A stretch of 41,216 bases of DNA from Phycisphaerales bacterium (GTDB lineage Bacteria > Planctomycetota > Phycisphaerae > Sedimentisphaerales > Anaerobacaceae): positions 3,928,081-3,969,296 of the forward strand of contig CP070675.1 of NCBI GenBank assembly GCA_020352215.1, in the 5' to 3' direction. A program made the position numbers and the translations under genes. Position 1 is the first letter of the stretch; each line of letters starts with the position of its first letter. Shown here in pieces: positions 37,756-41,216 of this stretch. The notes below the pieces were generated by a model, which searched no databases, was not told the DNA's origin, and saw only the letters and a program-made list of their open reading frames with translations.

Positions 37756-38760
37756 ATGCGAGTTACATGGCGTGGTTTGGAGTTGCCGACGCGCGTAGAA
37801 CGGGACGTACAGATATCAAGCGACAAGTACAGCCGCTTCTATATCGAACCATTCGAGCGAGGTTTCGGTACTACTATCGGCAATAGCCTCAGGCGCATAT
37901 TACTTTCGTCTCTGGAAGGCAGTGCTGTAACATCCATAAAAATTACAGGGGTCGAACATGAGTTCACTTCGATACATGGGGTGGTCGAGGATGTCACTGA
38001 TATCGTGTTGAATGTCAAGAGCCTTGTCATTCGGCTCCAGGGTGGAGGCCCAAAGGTTATGACTGTTTCGGCGGAGAAAGCAGGGGTCATAACAGCTGCA
38101 GATATGGTAGTCGATCCAGCGATAGAGGTCGTAAACAAAGACATCGTATTGGCCACCCTTACCGAAGATGTGAGCTTCGAGATGGAAATGGTGGTTGAAA
38201 ACGGGCGAGGTTATGTGCCTGCTTCGGAGCGGATCGCTACTGCAGATAGGTTTGAACAGGAAATTGGAAGGATACAGCTTGACGCCGTGTATTCCCCCGT
38301 TACGAGAGTTCGCTACACAACTGAGAATACACGTGTGGGCCAGCGGACCAACTATGATAAGCTGATCTTGGAGATTTGGACCAACGGGACAATTACACCC
38401 GAGATGGCCTTGGTAGAGGCCGCCAAGATATTGCGGAAGCACATCAACCCGTTCGTGCAGTATTTCGAGATTGGGGAGCAGACGGTTGATGATCAGCTTG
38501 CGGAAGTGGGTGTCGAAGAAGAGGTAATTGACGAGGAATTGGCCAAGAAGCTAAGCACTCCTATTCAGGAATTGGAGCTGTCAGTGCGGGCAAGCAATTG
38601 CCTCGAGTCCGCCAAGATCGAGACGGTAAGCCAGTTGGTGAAGATGACCGACGCTGATTTGCTTAAGATCCGCAGCTTCGGTAAGACTTCGTTGCGAGAG
38701 ATCAAGAGAAAGCTCGCTGACATAGGTCTGACTTTGGGGATGACGGACATTGATGCTTGA
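37756..38760 (+). CDS. rpoA: DNA-directed RNA polymerase subunit alpha
   Basis: The alpha subunit forms the assembly platform of RNA polymerase and contacts upstream promoter DNA. The ATG at 37756 has GGAGG five bases upstream; two earlier in-frame ATGs lie at 37738 and 37744. The product has 334 residues. The N-terminal domain (1-240) includes FERGFGTTIGNSLRRILLSS. An acidic linker (EEEVIDEE) follows, then the C-terminal domain with R278 and N281 (SVRASNCLE), the equivalents of E. coli R265 and N268 for UP-element binding. Normal in all respects. Confidence 0.98.
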   Translation: MRVTWRGLELPTRVERDVQISSDKYSRFYIEPFERGFGTTIGNSLRRILLSSLEGSAVTSIKITGVEHEFTSIHGVVEDVTDIVLNVKSLVIRLQGGGPKVMTVSAEKAGVITAADMVVDPAIEVVNKDIVLATLTEDVSFEMEMVVENGRGYVPASERIATADRFEQEIGRIQLDAVYSPVTRVRYTTENTRVGQRTNYDKLILEIWTNGTITPEMALVEAAKILRKHINPFVQYFEIGEQTVDDQLAEVGVEEEVIDEELAKKLSTPIQELELSVRASNCLESAKIETVSQLVKMTDADLLKIRSFGKTSLREIKRKLADIGLTLGMTDIDA

Positions 38761-38823
38761 TTTCCAGAGTACAGTCTGATAGCTGTTGCAAAAGGTAGTA
38801 CAAGGAAAGAGGAATTAGAACAC

Positions 38824-39468
38824 ATGCGTCATAGGGTGGCAGGGCGTCGGTTGAGTCGAACAAGTGAGCATCGCTTGGCCATGCGCCGAAACTTGGTTGC
38901 TTCACTCATCGAGCACGAGACGATTTCGACGACAATCGAAAAGGCCAAAGAGGTAAGACCATTGGCTGAGAAGTTGATTACGATAGCCAAGAAGGGGACG
39001 TTGGCAGCCAGACGCCAGGCCATAGCCTTGCTTGGCAATCGCGAAATCGTAGATCATGAAGATGGCAAGACGGTCGCGAAGGGCACGATAATTGGAAAAC
39101 TCTTTAGTGATATCGGCCCTCGTTACCTGGATAGGCCGGGCGGTTATACAAGAATCATTCGTCTGTCAATGAGAAGATTAGGCGACAACGGCCAACTGGT
39201 CCTGCTTCAACTCGTGGGTCAGGACGAGGGTAGCAAGAAAGAAGGCAGGAAGCGGTCGCGCAAGAAGGCTCGAACAGTGGCAGAACCGGCAGAGGTTGAT
39301 AATCTCGACGAGGTCTCCGAGGCTGGCAAGACACTCGATGCCGAGGGAGTTGCCGAAACGGAGGATGCGGTTCGCGATGAAGAAACTGCAATTACAGAAG
39401 AACCTGGCCGAGAGGAAGATGCAGGCGGAGCGAGCCCCCAGGACGATCAAACGAAGCCGAACGAGTAG
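38824..39468 (+). CDS. rplQ: 50S ribosomal protein L17 with long charged C-terminal tail
   Basis: L17 lies near the tunnel exit. The first 130 residues are the normal protein: MRHRVAGRRLSRTSEHRLAM, RRNLVASLIEHETISTTIEK and YTRIIRLSMRRLGDNGQLVL. Another 80 or so residues follow, first basic (GSKKEGRKRSRKKAR) and then strongly acidic and probably disordered (for example DEVSEAGKTLDAEG, TEEPGREEDAGG). Usual L17 is 120-130 residues. The ATG follows AAAGAGGAATTAGAACAC, which contains GAGG at fair distance. Confidence 0.97.
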   Translation: MRHRVAGRRLSRTSEHRLAMRRNLVASLIEHETISTTIEKAKEVRPLAEKLITIAKKGTLAARRQAIALLGNREIVDHEDGKTVAKGTIIGKLFSDIGPRYLDRPGGYTRIIRLSMRRLGDNGQLVLLQLVGQDEGSKKEGRKRSRKKARTVAEPAEVDNLDEVSEAGKTLDAEGVAETEDAVRDEETAITEEPGREEDAGGASPQDDQTKPNE

Positions 39469-39488
39469 AGACCGGGGGTAATGCAAGG

Positions 39489-39905
39489 ATGAACGAGGAC
39501 GATTGCCTCTTTTGCAAGATGGTAGCAAGGCAGATTCCGGTCACAAAGATCTACGAGGATGAGCAGGTCCTTGCTTTCCTGGACATTCATCCCGTTAGTG
39601 ACGGCCATACACTGGTTGTTCCGCGACAGCACTTCAGGCGATTGCATGACTGTCCTCCTGAGCTCTTGGGCCAGGTTGCTTCGCGTCTGGGCAATGTCGC
39701 GAGGGCTGTTGTGGCCGCAACAGAAGCTGACGGCTATAACTTGTTATGCAACAATGGCAGGGCCGCTGGCCAGATCATTGAGCATTTGCATTTTCATATA
39801 ATCCCACGCAAGACTGCTGATGGCGTGTTTGACCGGTGGCCTTCTCACGAGTATCCGGAGGGAAGAATTGAGGCGGTTGCCGAAGCAATTTGTGAGAACC
39901 TGTAA
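39489..39905 (+). CDS. HIT-family nucleotide hydrolase
   Basis: HIT proteins of the HINT type hydrolyse purine nucleoside phosphoramidates or similar nucleotides. The 138-residue product has the catalytic motif EHLHFHIIP (H99, H101, H103 with H103 close to the phosphate in the family) and the N-terminal CLFCKMVARQIP with C6 and C9, likely zinc ligands with downstream His residues. FLDIHPVSDGHTLVVPRQH is also typical. It starts 20 bases after rplQ, so it is probably the last gene of the cluster. The exact substrate is unknown. Confidence 0.9.
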   Translation: MNEDDCLFCKMVARQIPVTKIYEDEQVLAFLDIHPVSDGHTLVVPRQHFRRLHDCPPELLGQVASRLGNVARAVVAATEADGYNLLCNNGRAAGQIIEHLHFHIIPRKTADGVFDRWPSHEYPEGRIEAVAEAICENL

Positions 39906-39921
39906 TTTTGCGATGGTACAC

Positions 39922-39950
39922 TTGATATTGGATGAGTTTCATGATATTCT
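39922..39950 (+). promoter_or_regulatory. Promoter for the initiator tRNA gene
   Basis: TTGATA (39922-39927) and TATTCT (39945-39950) with a 17-base spacer. Transcription would start near 39957, about 83 bases before the tRNA. Both boxes match the consensus well. Confidence 0.6.
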
Positions 39951-40039
39951 GTTCTTGTTAGGCCCAGCAGCCACTTCTGGGTCTGCCATTCGCGGAGCAG
40001 CGGATGTGGATTTCATGGTGGGCAATATGAATCGATAAT

Positions 40040-40113
40040 CGCGGGGTAGAGCAGTCTGGTAGCTCGTCGGGCCCATAACCCGGAGGTCGCAGGTTCGAAT
40101 CCTGCCCCCGCTA
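40040..40113 (+). tRNA. Initiator tRNA-fMet (anticodon CAT) with C33
   Basis: A 74-base cloverleaf with initiator marks: an unpaired C1-T72 end (CGCGGGG/CCCCGCT), an A11-T24 pair in the D stem (GAGC/GCTC), and three G-C pairs (GGG/CCC) at the base of the anticodon stem. The anticodon loop is CCCATAA (40072-40078), so position 33 (40073) is C instead of the usual T. The T arm GCAGG-TTCGAAT-CCTGC is normal, and discriminator A is at 40113. CCA is not encoded. It has its own promoter and terminator. Confidence 0.96.
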
Positions 40114-40128
40114 TTTCGTTAAGTCCAG

Positions 40129-40160
40129 GCCAGCCAAGTACTTAGGGCTGGCTTTTCTTC
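40129..40160 (+). terminator. Intrinsic terminator after tRNA-fMet
   Basis: GCCAGCC (40129-40135) and GGCTGGC (40146-40152) form a perfect 7-bp stem around a ten-base loop, followed by TTTTCTTCT. This is a standard Rho-independent terminator 16 bases after the tRNA. Confidence 0.8.
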
Positions 40161-40398
40161 TGCGCCGATGGCGTCAATTCCGGGCCACGCTTGCCTGGGG
40201 CTTGTTTAGGCGTGCCGGTAATGTCGGCGACATCGGGCATATTGAGCCGTGAATGCGGATTTCTTGGGGTGACCTCCGGGCTAAATCCCTGACGACTGGT
40301 GGGTGGGCTGTCACATGGAGGACGGAGGGATCTCTCCGATTTGGGTGCGCCGGCAAGCTACCTGGACCGTGCTGGGCTCACCCAATAGGAATTCGCGG

Positions 40399-40438
40399 GG
40401 TACACGATTGCTTGCGGTCCCAAACCGAATCGTGTACC
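40399..40438. promoter_or_regulatory. Perfect 11-bp inverted repeat overlapping a possible promoter
   Basis: GGTACACGATT (40399-40409) and AATCGTGTACC (40428-40438) are exact complements. An inner CGGT/ACCG pair adds four bases. A weak promoter (TTGCGG 40412-40417, TACCTT 40435-40440, spacer 17) falls over it, so the repeat could be an operator or a leader hairpin for the downstream gene. The rest of the 361-base gap (40114-40474) holds only the tRNA terminator and no gene I can support. Confidence 0.6.
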
Positions 40439-40474
40439 TTGGGTGAAGCTCGTGTGCTTGGCAGGTGATAGTTG

Positions 40475-41005
40475 ATGTCCAAGGATACCATATTGGTCAA
40501 TAGAGCACCCGTTCTAACACTCTGGGCGGCAGTGGTGGCTGAGCGACTCGGTTTCAATCCCCACGAAGCCCTGAGTCTTGGAAAGGCGGTGGCAGGCCTA
40601 AACGCCCAAGCAAAGGGTCGAGCTCTTGGTATATTCGAAGCGAAGCCAGAGACCGCCCGTGAGGCAAAGCAGCGAAAACGTGGAGAGGAATTCTGGATAA
40701 CGCTCTGCGGTCGTCCGGTGCCGGCAAAGAACACTGAAGACGGCATCAGGGCAGTCTCGGGCGACAAGCCCATAGACCCTGAAAGCGCAGCAAGATACCT
40801 CAGCCAGAAGTTCGGAGACAACCTGAATTCTGTGAAAGAAGCGATGGGGGCTCTGGCCGAAGCTTTCCAGCCGGACAACCTGGAAGAACGGGCCTTCGCT
40901 CTATACGAGACGTTTCGGCCTCAAATACCACGCGGTAGAAAAGGCTGGGGCGCGAAGGGCACGCTTGACCTTCGATTGATACGTTCTCTGGTGCCGAAAG
41001 AATAG
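40475..41005 (+). CDS. Conserved-looking protein of unknown function
   Basis: The ATG at 40475 has AGGTGA about six bases upstream and gives 176 residues with no signal peptide or membrane helix. The N-terminal part (NRAPVLTLWAAVVAERLGFN, HEALSLGKAVAGLNAQAKGR) looks like a conserved helical domain and resembles hypothetical proteins I have seen in several phyla. A charged middle region (EAKQRKRGEE) follows, then a helical C-terminal part (RYLSQKFGDNLNSVKEAMG) and RKGWGAKGTLDLRLIRSLV. I do not recognise a function. It is a single gene outside the ribosomal cluster; base use is similar to its neighbours. Confidence 0.75.
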   Translation: MSKDTILVNRAPVLTLWAAVVAERLGFNPHEALSLGKAVAGLNAQAKGRALGIFEAKPETAREAKQRKRGEEFWITLCGRPVPAKNTEDGIRAVSGDKPIDPESAARYLSQKFGDNLNSVKEAMGALAEAFQPDNLEERAFALYETFRPQIPRGRKGWGAKGTLDLRLIRSLVPKE

Positions 41006-41216
41006 CGATCCTGTGCTCTCTTCTGTAGCCAGCGTCCCTCCAGAAATCAACACCAGAACCGCGCCACATCTTGGATGCGCATCGTACCACAAGTCCTGTG
41101 AAGGGTTTGTAAGTATCTGTGACTAAACGACTAATGATTTGTGTTATCCGGACTTATGATGCTGGCCGAGGCGGAGCCGAAGCCGCATAGTAGCCGAAGC
41201 GAAGCTGCTTGTGGCG
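41006..41216. other. Intergenic end of window, no supported gene
   Basis: A frame from ATG 41156 is open to the window edge for 20 codons, but it has no ribosome site. The last 55 bases contain loosely repeated GCCGAAGC-type units (GCCGAGGC, GCCGAAGC, GCCGAAGC). I cannot tell whether this is coding. Confidence 0.3.

Overview
The window is a bacterial chromosome segment carrying nearly the whole core transcription and translation cluster. The best guess for the host is a planctomycete, possibly of the Phycisphaerae. This rests on the style of the ribosomal proteins: an L2 with NPVAHPM instead of NPVDHPH, an extended L7/L12, an L22 with an extra N-terminal domain, an S12 with Arg88, and a Tat-exported pectin-lyase-like propeller next door. 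The lineage is an inference from memory of these families, not a search result. Base composition is moderate and even across the cluster, and I see no insertion sequence, prophage, CRISPR array or sign of recent transfer.

Region 1 (1-4.9 kb) is accessory. It holds a minus-strand partial gene for a Tat-exported oligogalacturonate-lyase-like beta-propeller protein, a XerC/XerD-type tyrosine recombinase, and a large exported HEAT-repeat protein with its own clear promoter and a leader hairpin.

Region 2 (4.9-22.2 kb) holds the rpoBC and str groups: tRNA-Thr(GGT), tuf, rpmG, tRNA-Trp(CCA), secE, nusG, rplK, rplA, rplJ, rplL, rpoB, rpoC, rpsL, rpsG, fusA. All lie on the plus strand. The only tuf is at the front, beside tRNA-Thr; there is none after fusA.

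Region 3 (22.2-39.9 kb) starts with a 565-base gap holding a good sigma-70-type promoter and a leader of about 490 bases with several inverted repeats. The joined S10, spc and alpha operons follow: rpsJ-rplC-rplD-rplW-rplB-rpsS-rplV-rpsC-rplP-rpmC-rpsQ-rplN-rplX-rplE-rpsN-rpsH-rplF-rplR-rpsE-rplO-secY-adk-map-infA-rpmJ-rpsM-rpsK-rpsD-rpoA-rplQ, then a HIT-family hydrolase. rpmD (L30) is missing from its usual place between rpsE and rplO.

Region 4 (39.9-41.2 kb) holds an initiator tRNA-Met with its own promoter and terminator, an intergenic region with an 11-bp perfect inverted repeat, and a conserved-looking protein of unknown function.

The most notable observation is that L22 (26025-26573) carries about 72 extra N-terminal residues that read like an XRE/Cro-type helix-turn-helix domain. 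Other points are an initiator tRNA with C33 instead of the near-universal U33, a tRNA-Trp with one extra T-loop base, a native S12 Arg88 (a known streptomycin-resistance substitution), and the structured S10 leader.
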